Shown: positions 16,869 to 26,732, numbered from the stretch's first letter. The stretch is 64,000 nucleotides of DNA from Blattabacterium cuenoti (GCF_014251255.1 NZ_CP059182.1:186001-250000); one strand, 5' to 3'. A program made the numbers and translations. The notes: generated by a model not told the origin, from the letters alone.

Positions 16869-19523
16869 TTATTTATAATTTTTTAAATATTCTTTTAAAT
16901 TCGCTATTTTTTCAATAGTATCATTTTCTTTCTTTTTTTCCTTTAAAAGAATTTTTTTTGGGACGGACATGACATATTTTTTGTTTGATAAATTCTTCCG
17001 TATCATGGATAATAAATTAGAAAAATATTGAATTTTTTTTTCAATTTGAATCACATCCATTTTTTTATATAAATCATCATTTTCGTCTTTTATGAAAGAT
17101 AAAAAATATTTTTCTTTTCCTGAAAAAAAAGGAAACAATTGACCTTGTTTTGGTTTTTTCAAACCCATAATAATTTGAGATAAGTTGGCTAATTTTAAAA
17201 TAACTGAATCACATTTTTTTTTATGATGATTTATTGAAAATAGCACAAGTTTTTTTTTGTAAGGAATCCCTCTTATATTCCTTATATGTCGTATTTGAGA
17301 TACAATTTGTATAGCTTTTTCAAAAGAAACTAATATCTCATGGTTATATGATTTTTTTTTAGGCCAAGGAGAAATAATTAACGCTTCTTCTAAAGTTCTT
17401 TTTTTAAGAAGATTCCATATTTTTTCTGTAATAAAAGGCATATAAGGATGCAGTAACTTTAACAAGTTTTCAAAATATTTGATAGTGTTCAAATACACAG
17501 TTTTTGATATAAAATTATCAGAAGAAATAGGTTTAATAATTTCAAGAAAATAAGAACAAAAATCATTCCAAATAAATTTGTATAAAATCATTAACGATTC
17601 ATCCAATTTATATTCTTTAAAATATTTTTCTAAAATTTCTAGAACATAATAAAAACGATTTTCAAACCATATTAAAGCAATCTTAGATGACTCGGAAATA
17701 TTTGTTTTTTTATTGGATATTTTCCAATTTTGGATCAAACGAAAAGCGTTCCATATTTTGTTAGAAAAATTTCTTCCTTGTAAACATATTTTTTCTTCAA
17801 AATGAAAATCTTTTCCTGCACTTGCTCTAAGCATGATTCCCATACGTACAGCATCTGCTCCATATTCTTCAATCAAATCCATAGGATTTGGAGAATTGTT
17901 TAATGATTTAGACATTTTTCTATTGAGAGAATCTCTCACTATTCCTGTAAAATAAACATTTTTAAATGGTCTTTCTTTTTGGAAGAAAAATCCTGCTATA
18001 ATCATACGTGCTACCCAAAAAAATAAAATATCAGAACCTGTAACTAAATCTTCAGTAGGATAATAATAAGATATTTCCTGATTATTAGGATTATAAATTC
18101 CGTCAAATACAGATATAGGTAAAATCCAAGAGGAAAACCAAGTATCTAAAACATCTGTTTCCATCCAAATTTGATCGGATCTCAATTTTTTATTTTTGCT
18201 TTTTTTTCTAGCCTTTTTTAAGGCTTCTTCCAAATTTTCTGCTACAACAAAATCATCATTGTTTTTTCCATAAAAATAAACAGGAATACGATGCCCCCAC
18301 CATAATTGTCTAGATATATTCCAATCGCGAATTTTATTCATCCATTGAAAATAAATTTTTTCAAATTTACTTGGATGAAATTTAATTTTCCCCTTTTTGA
18401 CTGCTTCTACAGCAGGAAGAGATATTTTTTTCATTTTTAAAAACCATTGTAAAGATAATTTTTGTTCAATTATAGATTGAGTTCTTTCTGAAAAACCTAT
18501 TTTATGGTTATAATTTTCTTCTATATTAACTAAACTTTTCAAGTGAGATAATTCTTCAATAATTTTTTTTCTAACTTCAAAACGATCCATTCCTCTGTAA
18601 TGAAGTCCTTTTTCATTGAGAGTTGCATCTTCATTAAAAATATTTATAACATCTAAGTGGTATTTATCAGCAATATTTTTATCGTTAATATCATGAGCTG
18701 GAGTTATTTTTAAACATCCTGTTCCAAAATTTGGGTCTACAGATAAATCTTGAATAACAGGAATTTCTCTATTTATTATTGGAACTATAACCTTTTTTTT
18801 TATTAAATGAGAATAACGCAAATCGTTTGGATGAAAACAAACAGCAGTATCTCCAAATATTGTTTCAGGACGAGTTGTGGCAACAGTGATATAATTATTT
18901 CTTTCTCCTTTTATTTTATATTTTATATAAAAAAGTTTTCCTTTCTTTTCTTTATAAATCACCTCTTCATCAGAAAGAGTGGTTCTTGCTTCCGGATCCC
19001 AATTCACGACATGATAACCCCTGTATATATATCCTCTTTCATACAAGTCTATAAAAATTTTTGTAATAGATTGAGATAAATTTTTATTCATAGTAAATTG
19101 AGTTCTGTTCCAATCACAAGAACACCCCAATTTTCTTAGCTGATTAAAAATAATATCTTTATGTTTTTTATACCATTCTAAAACATGATATAAAAATTTT
19201 TCTCTTCCTATAATAATTTTTGATAATCCTTGTTTTTTTAATACATTTTCAACTTTTGCTTCTGTGGCAATAGAAGCATGATCCGTTCCAGGTATCCAAC
19301 AGGAATTATACCCTTTCATTCTAGCATGTCTAATCAATACATCTTGTATAGTATTATTCAAAATATGTCCTATATGAAGGATTCCAGTAATATTGGGTGG
19401 AGGCATTAAAATTGTATAAGGGATTCTATTGTCTGGATAAGAAACAAAGTAATTTCCCTTCATCCAACGATGATATATTTTTTCTTCTACAAATTTTGGA
19501 TCATATTTAATAGAAATATCCAT
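16869..19523 (-). CDS. valS: Valyl-tRNA synthetase
   Basis: 884 residues. Class I motifs PPPNITGILHIGH (HIGH at 50-53) and NRKMSKSLNNS; the CP1 editing domain carries VATTRPETIFGDTAV. LWWGHRIPVY and DTWFSSWILP are also typical. A C-terminal coiled-coil arm (IQIEKKIQYFSNLLSMIRKNL) is present, so unlike ThrRS this synthetase keeps its editing region. It converges on the TPM gene with six bases between stops, and is divergent from folA with only 26 bases shared. Confidence 0.97.
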   Translation of the reverse strand: MDISIKYDPKFVEEKIYHRWMKGNYFVSYPDNRIPYTILMPPPNITGILHIGHILNNTIQDVLIRHARMKGYNSCWIPGTDHASIATEAKVENVLKKQGLSKIIIGREKFLYHVLEWYKKHKDIIFNQLRKLGCSCDWNRTQFTMNKNLSQSITKIFIDLYERGYIYRGYHVVNWDPEARTTLSDEEVIYKEKKGKLFYIKYKIKGERNNYITVATTRPETIFGDTAVCFHPNDLRYSHLIKKKVIVPIINREIPVIQDLSVDPNFGTGCLKITPAHDINDKNIADKYHLDVINIFNEDATLNEKGLHYRGMDRFEVRKKIIEELSHLKSLVNIEENYNHKIGFSERTQSIIEQKLSLQWFLKMKKISLPAVEAVKKGKIKFHPSKFEKIYFQWMNKIRDWNISRQLWWGHRIPVYFYGKNNDDFVVAENLEEALKKARKKSKNKKLRSDQIWMETDVLDTWFSSWILPISVFDGIYNPNNQEISYYYPTEDLVTGSDILFFWVARMIIAGFFFQKERPFKNVYFTGIVRDSLNRKMSKSLNNSPNPMDLIEEYGADAVRMGIMLRASAGKDFHFEEKICLQGRNFSNKIWNAFRLIQNWKISNKKTNISESSKIALIWFENRFYYVLEILEKYFKEYKLDESLMILYKFIWNDFCSYFLEIIKPISSDNFISKTVYLNTIKYFENLLKLLHPYMPFITEKIWNLLKKRTLEEALIISPWPKKKSYNHEILVSFEKAIQIVSQIRHIRNIRGIPYKKKLVLFSINHHKKKCDSVILKLANLSQIIMGLKKPKQGQLFPFFSGKEKYFLSFIKDENDDLYKKMDVIQIEKKIQYFSNLLSMIRKNLSNKKYVMSVPKKILLKEKKKENDTIEKIANLKEYLKNYK

Positions 19524-19549
19524 GAATTAAATATAAAAAAAAATAATAA

Positions 19550-20080
19550 ATGATGATTATCTTGATTGCTTCTGTTTCTAAAAATGGATTTATAGGAAAA
19601 AAGAATAAATTAATGTGGCATTTACCTAATGATTTAAAACGGTTTCAAAAACTTACTTTTGGAGAAGTAGTTCTTATGGGAAGAAAAACTTTTGAATCTA
19701 TTGGAAAAATTCTTCCAAAAAGAAAAAACATTATTTTAACAAAAAATAAAATACATTTTTTATCTAATCATTTAAATATAATAAAAAATAATAATAATGT
19801 TAAAATACTTTCTTCTTTGGAAGAGATATATCATTTAAACTACGATAGAATATTCGTTATAGGAGGAGAGAAAATCTATAATTCTACAATCAAAAAAGCA
19901 AACATTATAGAACTAACTATTGTTCACGAAAAATTTAATGGAGACACACGATTCCCAAAAATCGATTTAAAAAAGTGGAAAAAAATATATGAATTTTTTA
20001 ATGAAAAAGATAGACATCATTTGTATAATTATAGTTTCATAAGATATGAAAAAAAAAATGCTTTACTCTCTTCTATCTAA
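19550..20080 (+). CDS. folA: Dihydrofolate reductase
   Basis: 176 residues (ATG ATG tandem at 19550/19553). IASVSKNGFIGKKNKLMWHLPNDLKRFQKLT and GEVVLMGRKTFESIGKILPKRKNIILT are the substrate/NADPH-binding blocks, and IFVIGGEKIYN the second nucleotide-binding block. Regenerates tetrahydrofolate, feeding FolD and MetF encoded nearby. The last 18 bases overlap the 3' end of the convergent BFN gene. Confidence 0.96.
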   Translation: MMIILIASVSKNGFIGKKNKLMWHLPNDLKRFQKLTFGEVVLMGRKTFESIGKILPKRKNIILTKNKIHFLSNHLNIIKNNNNVKILSSLEEIYHLNYDRIFVIGGEKIYNSTIKKANIIELTIVHEKFNGDTRFPKIDLKKWKKIYEFFNEKDRHHLYNYSFIRYEKKNALLSSI

Positions 20081-20692
20081 TTCTTTTTTAATACGTGCCG
20101 CAAGTTCATAACATTCATTAATGACTGCATGATTTAATAAAACATTAAGATCTTTTTCAGTCATTTTTTCTAACTCTTGTTGAGTTCTTTCTTTAAAGAA
20201 AATAGGAATAGTTTTTTCAAAACTTCCTTCATAATTCTCATTTTCCTCTTGAGAAAGAGGAAATCCATTTTCAAAATAGATGCCAGCTTTATCAAATATT
20301 TCTTTCGTAGTATAAATAGGAGCTTGGAATCGTACAGCTAAAGCTACTGCATCAGATGTTTTTGAATCTATTTTATGTTCTTTTTTTTCTTTCTCTTTCT
20401 TTAATAAAATATAAGAAAAAAATATTCCATTGACTAATTTATATATTACAACTGCTTTTATATTAATGTAATATATTTTAGAAAAAGTAAAAAATAGATC
20501 ATGAGTAAAAGATCTGGATGGATCTCTTTTTCCTAAAGCGGAAGCAATAGATTGAGCCTGTAAACTTTCTATGATAATGGGGAGTTTTATTCTTCCAGCT
20601 CCTTCTTCTTCTAACAATAAAACATATATTCCGGATTGTATTTGACTCAAGGATATTCCACGTATAGCTAATTTGATGAGTTTTTTTTCCAT
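20063..20692 (-). CDS. Bifunctional nuclease (DUF151/BFN) family protein
   Basis: 209 residues. The N-terminal DUF151/BFN domain is recognisable from ILLLEEEGAGRIKLPIIIESLQAQSIASALG (approximately 23-54, one or two residues differ) and SDAVALAVRFQAPIYTTKEIFDKAGI. The C-terminus (LNVLLNHAVINECYELAARIKKEL) resembles a UvrB/UvrC-type UVR helix pair. Homologues are widespread in Bacteroidetes; the nuclease activity was shown for plant relatives and is not certain here. A CAAAAATA (minus TATTTTTG) element at 20706-20713 sits close to the start. Confidence 0.8.
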   Translation of the reverse strand: MEKKLIKLAIRGISLSQIQSGIYVLLLEEEGAGRIKLPIIIESLQAQSIASALGKRDPSRSFTHDLFFTFSKIYYINIKAVVIYKLVNGIFFSYILLKKEKEKKEHKIDSKTSDAVALAVRFQAPIYTTKEIFDKAGIYFENGFPLSQEENENYEGSFEKTIPIFFKERTQQELEKMTEKDLNVLLNHAVINECYELAARIKKELDRRE

Positions 20693-20951
20693 AGAAAAAA
20701 TATATCAAAAATATTGATTAAATATACTAAATTTGAAAGTAACTTTTTATTTTTACATTTTTATTTTGGTTCATAAACCAAGTTATAAATCAAGCTAAAT
20801 AAAGAAAAAATCCTAATAAAAATTTATTGTCGTTATATTGTTGTTCTATATAATAGAAGAATATTTTTATATATTAGCATAAAGTCAGTGCAAGTGAAAA
20901 CAAGAATGAATCTAATTCAATTAGAGTGAATTTTCAATAAAAATTATTATT
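20693..20951. other. Divergent intergenic region with a small inverted repeat
   Basis: 259 bases between the BFN gene and the lipoprotein gene. It holds TATTTTTG on the minus strand (20706-20713) and TAAATTTG on the plus strand (20728-20735), both -7-like. A perfect 6-bp inverted repeat, TTGGTT / AACCAA, lies at 20766-20781 with a 4-base loop. If the plus element is used, the lipoprotein mRNA has a leader of about 210 bases. No ORF or tRNA seen. Confidence 0.45.
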
Positions 20952-21638
20952 ATGAATACTACTAGATTTATAATTTCAACAATTTTTTCTATAATGTTAG
21001 GAACCTTTTTGGCATCTTGTCATGATGAAATTTCTTTTACTGAAAAAAATGAAAAGGAACAAGATCCTCTTTCTTATTATAGACCTATTCCACCTGTTCA
21101 AATGCTAGATTCTCAATTTCCATTATCCTATTCTTATTTATCTGATCCTCCTTCAAATTTTAACTATTATCATGAAGAAAATGATGAAAATGACGATCTT
21201 ATTTTGGAAAAAAAAAATTTTTCAAATAGTGATTTAAAAATGATAGAAGAGAAAATCAAAAAAACGGAAAAAACAATAGGAAGATTAGAAAAAGAGGGGG
21301 ATTTCCATGAAAAAGAGTATGTAAATATGATTATAGTTCATAAAAGATTTTTAGATAAAGTGAAAGGAAGAAGAAAAAAAATGAAGACTTCTCCCAACGG
21401 ATCTGAAGAACAATTGAAAGCTAGAAAAGAATATGAAATTTATAAAGATATGAGAGTAGGAAGATTAGATGGTCTTCAAAGCAAAAAAAATCTTTTAAGT
21501 GACATTATCAAAACAATAGAAAGAGCAAAAAACAAACGATTAAATCTTCTCAAGATACAAGAAAAAATACAAAAGACTATTTCTTCTACTCCTCCTACTC
21601 CCACTCCTACAACAAATCCAGAACAAAAAAAACAATAA
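20952..21638 (+). CDS. Lipoprotein of unknown function, coiled-coil
   Basis: 228 residues; I do not recognise the family. The N-terminus is a lipoprotein signal: TTRFIISTIFSIMLGTFLASC with lipobox LASC and lipidated C23. An acidic linker (HEENDENDDLILEKK) is followed by long charged helices (about 85-205, e.g. LKMIEEKIKKTEKTIGRLEKEG) that look like a coiled coil, and a Thr-Pro tail (TPPTPTPTTNPEQKK). Such a protein would sit on the inner leaflet of the outer membrane or the periplasmic face. pdhB follows after 33 bases, but no functional link is evident. Confidence 0.75.
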   Translation: MNTTRFIISTIFSIMLGTFLASCHDEISFTEKNEKEQDPLSYYRPIPPVQMLDSQFPLSYSYLSDPPSNFNYYHEENDENDDLILEKKNFSNSDLKMIEEKIKKTEKTIGRLEKEGDFHEKEYVNMIIVHKRFLDKVKGRRKKMKTSPNGSEEQLKARKEYEIYKDMRVGRLDGLQSKKNLLSDIIKTIERAKNKRLNLLKIQEKIQKTISSTPPTPTPTTNPEQKKQ

Positions 21639-21671
21639 TTAATTTTTTTTAACTGAATGATTTTTTTTATT

Positions 21672-22655
21672 ATGAAAGAGATGACCTTTAGAGAAGTAAT
21701 AGCTGAAGCTATGAGTGAAGAAATGAGAAGAGATAGTTCCATATATCTTATGGGAGAAGAAGTCGCTCAATACAATGGAGCCTATAAAGCTTCTAAAGGA
21801 ATGCTAGATGAATTTGGTCCCAAAAGAGTTATTGACACTCCTATATCGGAATTAGGATTTTCTGGAATAGGAGTGGGTTCTGCTATGAATGGATGTAGAC
21901 CTATTATTGAATTTATGACATTTAACTTTTCTTTAATAGCAATGGATCAAATTATTAATAATGCAGCCAAAATACGTTATATGAGTGGAGGGCAATGGAA
22001 TATTCCTATTGTTTTTAGAGGTCCAACTGGTTTTGCTGGTCAACTAGGAGCTACACATTCTCAATCCTTTGAGAGTTGGTATGCAAGTTGTCCTGGATTA
22101 AAAGTTGTTATTCCATGTAATCCATATGATGCAAAAGGACTTTTAAAATCTGCAATAAGAGATAATAATCCTGTAATTTTCATGGAATCTGAACAAATGT
22201 ATGGAGATACAATGATGATTCCAGAAGAAGAATATCTTCTTCCTATTGGAAAAGCGGATATCAAAAAAGAAGGAACTGATATAAGTTTAGTTACCTTTGG
22301 TAAAATTATGAAAATGGCTTTAACCATAGCAAAAGAATTAGATAAAGAAAATATTAGTGTAGAAATAATAGATATTCAAACTATTCGTCCATTAGATTAC
22401 GAATCTATACTTTTCTCTGTGAAAAAAACCAATCGTTTAGTAATTTTAGAAGAATCATGGCCATTTTCTTCAATAGCATCTGAAGTTTCGTATATCGTAC
22501 AAAAAAAAGCATTTGATTATTTAGATGCTCCTATCAATAGAATCACAATTCTAGATACACCTGCTCCTTATGCTTCCAATTTAATTAAAGATTGGTTTCC
22601 TAATAAAGAAAAAATAATAAAAGCTATCAAAGAAACTCTTTACTATACTTTTTAA
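21672..22655 (+). CDS. pdhB: Pyruvate dehydrogenase E1 component, beta subunit
   Basis: 327 residues from the ATG giving MKEMTFREVIAEAMSEEMRRD; an ATG at 21657 would add five hydrophobic residues. Features: VYLMGEEVAQYNGAYK-like N-terminus, DTPISELGFSGIGVGSAMNG, FMTFNFSLIAMDQIINNAAK, GPTGFAGQLGATHSQSFESWYA and VILEESWPFSS. Forms the alpha2-beta2 E1 that makes acetyl-CoA from pyruvate with thiamine diphosphate. The alpha subunit, E2 and E3 are not in the window. Converges on metF, four bases between stops. Confidence 0.93.
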   Translation: MKEMTFREVIAEAMSEEMRRDSSIYLMGEEVAQYNGAYKASKGMLDEFGPKRVIDTPISELGFSGIGVGSAMNGCRPIIEFMTFNFSLIAMDQIINNAAKIRYMSGGQWNIPIVFRGPTGFAGQLGATHSQSFESWYASCPGLKVVIPCNPYDAKGLLKSAIRDNNPVIFMESEQMYGDTMMIPEEEYLLPIGKADIKKEGTDISLVTFGKIMKMALTIAKELDKENISVEIIDIQTIRPLDYESILFSVKKTNRLVILEESWPFSSIASEVSYIVQKKAFDYLDAPINRITILDTPAPYASNLIKDWFPNKEKIIKAIKETLYYTF

Positions 22656-22659
22656 ATTA

Positions 22660-23622
22660 TTAATAAATTGCTTGAACTATTTTATAAATATTTTCTGGTT
22701 TATCCATAGTATAATAATGAATTACTTCTACTCCAGAGTTTTTTAACTCTTTGGATTGATGTATTGCCCATTCTATTCCAATAGAAGAAACTATCTTTTT
22801 ATCTTGAGCTTTTTCAATTTCTTTTACTAACTCATTGGGAATGTTTAAATAAAAACAAGAAGGAAGACTTTTCAATTGTTTTTTAGAAGAAATAGGTTTA
22901 ATTCCAGGAATTATAGGAACAGAAATTCCTTCTGATCTGCATCTTTTAACAAAAGAAAAAAATTTTTTATTATCAAAAAACATTTGAGTAACAATATAAT
23001 TTGCACCAGCTTCTATTTTTTTTTTCAAAAAAAAGAGATCACTTTCAATATTAGGAGCTTCTAAATGTTTTTCTGGATATCCGGCTACTCCAATACAAAA
23101 ATCAAATAATGGTACATTTTTTTGTTCAAAAGTCTTATCAAGATACTTTCCTCTATTCAAATCTTGAACTTGTCTTACTAATTCTACTGCATATTGATGT
23201 CCATCTTTTTTAGCAAAAAAACTCTTTTCAGATTTAAGAGGATCTCCTCTAAGAACTAAAACATTATCTATTCCTAAAAAATTGAGATCTATTAAAGCGT
23301 TTTCTGTCATTTGTTTATTAAAACCACCACAAATAAGATGTGGAACTGCATCTACTCCGTATTTATTCATAATTGCAGCACAAATCCCTACAGTTCCTGG
23401 ACGTCTTGAAATAGTTTTTTTTTGTAAAAGTCCATTTTCTTTTTCCACATAAATAAATTCTTCACGATGATATGTCACATCAATAAAAGGAGGGTTAAAT
23501 TCCATTAAAGGATCCAAAGTATAAAAAATGTCTTTAATATCATGTCCTCTTAAAGGAGGTAAGATTTCAAAAGAAAACAAACTTTTTTTTTTAGCTTTAG
23601 CTATATGATCAATTACTTTCAT
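22660..23622 (-). CDS. metF: 5,10-methylenetetrahydrofolate reductase
   Basis: 320 residues, TIM-barrel flavoenzyme. FSFEILPPLRG at the N-terminus holds the catalytic Glu; VDVTYHRE-like, NVLVLRGDPLKS, FCIGVAGYPEKH and GANYIVTQMFFD are family blocks. Produces 5-methyl-THF for methionine synthesis. With folA and folD in the same 7 kb it covers much of one-carbon metabolism. Confidence 0.95.
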   Translation of the reverse strand: MKVIDHIAKAKKKSLFSFEILPPLRGHDIKDIFYTLDPLMEFNPPFIDVTYHREEFIYVEKENGLLQKKTISRRPGTVGICAAIMNKYGVDAVPHLICGGFNKQMTENALIDLNFLGIDNVLVLRGDPLKSEKSFFAKKDGHQYAVELVRQVQDLNRGKYLDKTFEQKNVPLFDFCIGVAGYPEKHLEAPNIESDLFFLKKKIEAGANYIVTQMFFDNKKFFSFVKRCRSEGISVPIIPGIKPISSKKQLKSLPSCFYLNIPNELVKEIEKAQDKKIVSSIGIEWAIHQSKELKNSGVEVIHYYTMDKPENIYKIVQAIY

Positions 23623-23685
23623 ACATAATGAATTCTTCTAGAGAGAAATAATCAATATTAATATTTTTTTATATATTCAATTATT

Positions 23686-24972
23686 TTATGATTCTATTGA
23701 ATCAAATCCTGTATAAGGAATTAAAACTTTAGGAATAATGATTTTATTTTCCGTTTGATTATTTTCTAATAAAGCGGACATAAGACGTGGTAAAGCCAAA
23801 GCGCTTCCATTTAAAGTATGACATAATTCCATTTTTCCTTTTCCTGTAGTAGTTTTACATCGAAGATGTAATCTATTGGATTGAAAATTCGTACAATTTG
23901 AAACAGAACTTACTTCTAACCATTTTTTTTGTCCTATAGAATAAACTTCAAAATCATAAGTCATTGCAGAAGAAAAACCCAAATCTGTTCCGTTTAAACG
24001 AATTAGTCTAAACGGTAATTCTAAAGATTTTAAAATTTTTTTAATATGAAAAATCATTTCATTTAAGTAATAGTAAGAAGTGTTAGGTGTAGTAATCTGA
24101 ATAATTTCAACTTTTTCAAATTGATGTAATCTATTTAATCCTCGTACTTTAGATCCATAAGATCCAGCTTCTCTCCTAAAACAAGAAGTATAAGTTGTGG
24201 CTTTTACAGGCAGATCTTTCTCTAGAAAAGTATTATCTCTAAAACAATTCATAAGAGGGACTTCTCCAGTTGGAATAAGATAAAGATTATCTTTTTCTAT
24301 CAAATACATTTGATCTTCTTTATCTGGTATTTGTCCTGTGGAATATCCAGACATTTCATTAATAAGATAAGGTAAACTATATTCTATATATGAAGCACGT
24401 ATATTTTGATCTAAAAAATATTGGATTAAACTCCTTTGTAAGGAAGCCCCTTTTCCAATAAAAACAGAAAATCCAGATCCACTTATTTTTGTTCCTAAAT
24501 CAGAACTAAATAAATGAAACTTATTAGACAGTTCCCAATGGGGAAGAATTTTTTTAATAGAATTACAAATAGGATTTTCTTGAAAATATTGAAAAAGAAT
24601 ATCTTTTTCTGTATTTTTTTTTATTTTTTCATCAGGAATATTAGGAATTTGATTTAATTTTTCTTCTAAATTACTAACAATATTTTTGAATTCTATATTC
24701 AAGTTTTTTTTTTGTTTTTTTAAACAAATAGATTCTTCTTTCAAAGAATTTATTTGATTTAAACAATTTTCTTTCTTCTTAAGAAAAAGACTTATTTTTT
24801 TAGATATTAAATTTTCTTTTTCTGATATACCATTTAGAATATATTGTATTTTCTTTTTTTTCTTATCTAAAATTAATATATCATCGATCAGACCGACCTT
24901 ATAAAAGTTTCTTTTACTTAATCCTAATAAAACTTTTTTTCTATTTTTCTTTATAAAAGATGCTTGAAGCAT
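23686..24972 (-). CDS. serS: Seryl-tRNA synthetase
   Basis: 428 residues. The N-terminal coiled-coil arm (about 35-110, lysine-rich) leads to the class II catalytic domain: GTGEVPLMNCFRD-like LIPTGEVPLMN, TSCFRREAGSYGSKVRGLNRLHQFEKVE (motif 2) and NGSALALPRLMSALLENNQ (motif 3). Aminoacylates tRNA-Ser. Divergent from rsmA. Confidence 0.96.
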   Translation of the reverse strand: MLQASFIKKNRKKVLLGLSKRNFYKVGLIDDILILDKKKKKIQYILNGISEKENLISKKISLFLKKKENCLNQINSLKEESICLKKQKKNLNIEFKNIVSNLEEKLNQIPNIPDEKIKKNTEKDILFQYFQENPICNSIKKILPHWELSNKFHLFSSDLGTKISGSGFSVFIGKGASLQRSLIQYFLDQNIRASYIEYSLPYLINEMSGYSTGQIPDKEDQMYLIEKDNLYLIPTGEVPLMNCFRDNTFLEKDLPVKATTYTSCFRREAGSYGSKVRGLNRLHQFEKVEIIQITTPNTSYYYLNEMIFHIKKILKSLELPFRLIRLNGTDLGFSSAMTYDFEVYSIGQKKWLEVSSVSNCTNFQSNRLHLRCKTTTGKGKMELCHTLNGSALALPRLMSALLENNQTENKIIIPKVLIPYTGFDSIES

Positions 24973-25046
24973 AAAAGAAATTTAAATCATGTATAAAAAA
25001 ATACAAGATACAAAAAATGCATTTTTATTATTTGTATATTTGTGTG

Positions 25047-25820
25047 ATGAGAAGTTTTTTTTATAAAAAAAAATTAGATCAACATTTTTTAAAAGATAAA
25101 AATATAGCTAAAAAAATTGTAAAAAATCTTTCTTTTCAGGACTATAATACAGTTGTTGAAATAGGACCAGGATTAGGGATATTAACTACTTATTTGTTAA
25201 GTATATGTTCTAAAGTTTTTTTAATAGAAATAGATGAAGAACTAATTTTCTTTTTAAGGAAAAATTTTTCTATTTCCAATAATCAAATAATCCATAAAGA
25301 TTTTTTAAAATGGAACCCTGAAGAAATTAACCTTAAAAACTTTGCATTGATTGGAAATTTTCCTTATAGTATTTCTTCTCAAATATTGTTTCATCTACTA
25401 AAATACAATCAATACATTCCAGAATGTATTGGAATGTTTCAAAAAGAAGTAGCAGAACGTATAATTTCTCATGAAGGAAAAAAGACTTATGGAATTTTAT
25501 CTGTTCTTATACAAACATTTTATGATGTGAAATATCTTTTTACTGTTAAAAAACACGTTTTTTTTCCTGTTCCAAATGTACAATCAGCAGTTCTTCTCTT
25601 GAAAAGAAAAAAAAAAATAAAGGCTTTTAATAAAAATATTTTGTTCAAATGCGTAAAGATGTCCTTTAATCAGAGAAGAAAAATATTGAAAAATTCTTTA
25701 AAATCTTTTATAAAAAAAATACCAAATTTTTATAATCTTCCATTTTTGAATAAAAGAGCAGAACAATTATCCATAAGAGAATTTATTCAATTAACAAATG
25801 AAATAGAAATTAGAAAATGA
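25047..25820 (+). CDS. rsmA: 16S rRNA m6,2A1518/A1519 dimethyltransferase
   Basis: 257 residues from the ATG giving MRSFFYKKKLDQHFLKD; an ATG ten codons upstream gives an atypical start. SAM-binding VVEIGPGLGILTTYLL, acidic IEIDEEL, and the catalytic NFPYSISSQILFHLL (NLPY-type, here NFPY) are present. Dimethylates two adenosines near the 16S rRNA 3' end. Its stop overlaps the folD start as ATGA. Confidence 0.95.
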   Translation: MRSFFYKKKLDQHFLKDKNIAKKIVKNLSFQDYNTVVEIGPGLGILTTYLLSICSKVFLIEIDEELIFFLRKNFSISNNQIIHKDFLKWNPEEINLKNFALIGNFPYSISSQILFHLLKYNQYIPECIGMFQKEVAERIISHEGKKTYGILSVLIQTFYDVKYLFTVKKHVFFPVPNVQSAVLLLKRKKKIKAFNKNILFKCVKMSFNQRRKILKNSLKSFIKKIPNFYNLPFLNKRAEQLSIREFIQLTNEIEIRK

Positions 25821-26692
25821 CTCAACTATTAAATGGGAATCAACTAGCAACAGAGATAAGAAAAGAAATTTCTAAAGAAATAGATCAAAAGATACGAAAG
25901 AAAAAAAAACGTCTTCCTCATCTTGGAATTATTTTATCAGGAAATAATAGTTCTAGTTTGACATATGTCAATAGAAAGATACAAGAATGTAAAGATATAG
26001 GAATTAAATCTACTTTAATTCATTTACCAAAATGGATTTTAGAACATGAAATATTAGAAGAAATTAAAAAAATGAATGAAAATCCATTAATAGATGGGAT
26101 TATTGTCCAACTTCCTCTTCCAAAACATATCAATGAAGAAAATATAATTTTATCTATTAATCCAAAAAAAGATGTAGATGGATTTCATCCTGAAAATTTT
26201 GGAAAAATGTCTTTAAATATGAATGCTTTTTTTCCTGCTACTGCATTAGGAATATTAACTATTTTAGAAAAAAACCAAATTAAAATATATGGAAAACATA
26301 CTGTAGTTATTGGAAGAAGCAGAATTGTAGGAAGACCAATCAGTATTTTACTAAGCAGTAGAAAAAATACTGGAAATAGTACTGTGACTCTTACTCATAG
26401 TCGAACTTCTAATATAGAATACTATACAAAACAAGCAGATATAATTATTATAGCAATAGGAGTTCCAGGTTTTTTAAAAGGAGAAATGATAAAAAAAGGA
26501 GTTGTCATTGTAGATGTAGGAATCACTAGAATTCAAGATGGAAATAAATCCTTTTTAAAAGGAGATGTTGATTTTAATAGTGTTTATGGAAAAGCCTCTT
26601 ATCTGACACCTGTTCCAGGTGGAATAGGACCTATGACACGTATTATGCTTATGAAAAATACTTTAATAGCTGCATTAAAAAATAATTGTTAA
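25817..26692 (+). CDS. folD: Methylene-THF dehydrogenase / methenyl-THF cyclohydrolase
   Basis: 291 residues. SSLTYVNRKIQECKDIGI carries the Y-x3-K pair, DGIIVQLPLPKHI the cyclohydrolase block, and VVIGRSRIVGRPISILL the nucleotide-binding region; VTPVPGGIGPMTRIMLM-type (LTPVPGGIGPMTRIMLM) closes the protein. Interconverts 5,10-methylene- and 10-formyl-THF. Translationally coupled to rsmA by a 4-base overlap. A bidirectional terminator-like hairpin follows. Confidence 0.96.
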   Translation: MTQLLNGNQLATEIRKEISKEIDQKIRKKKKRLPHLGIILSGNNSSSLTYVNRKIQECKDIGIKSTLIHLPKWILEHEILEEIKKMNENPLIDGIIVQLPLPKHINEENIILSINPKKDVDGFHPENFGKMSLNMNAFFPATALGILTILEKNQIKIYGKHTVVIGRSRIVGRPISILLSSRKNTGNSTVTLTHSRTSNIEYYTKQADIIIIAIGVPGFLKGEMIKKGVVIVDVGITRIQDGNKSFLKGDVDFNSVYGKASYLTPVPGGIGPMTRIMLMKNTLIAALKNNC

Positions 26693-26702
26693 TAATAAAA
26701 AC

Positions 26703-26725
26703 AAAACACAAAATTTATGTGTTTT
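26703..26725. terminator. Bidirectional terminator-like hairpin between folD and hisIE
   Basis: AAAACACA / TGTGTTTT form a perfect 8-bp inverted repeat around a 7-base loop, with an A-run on one side and a T-run on the other. It lies exactly between the convergent folD and his operon ends, so it could stop transcription in both directions. Confidence 0.65.
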
Positions 26726-26732
26726 TAAACAA

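Noticed and set aside
25035-25042. TATATTTG as a promoter for rsmA
   Set aside because: It lies only five bases before the chosen ATG, so the transcript would start at or after the start codon.
26703-26725. Regulatory operator for folD or the his operon
   Set aside because: It lies between two convergent gene ends and has A/T-run flanks on both sides, which fits a bidirectional terminator better.
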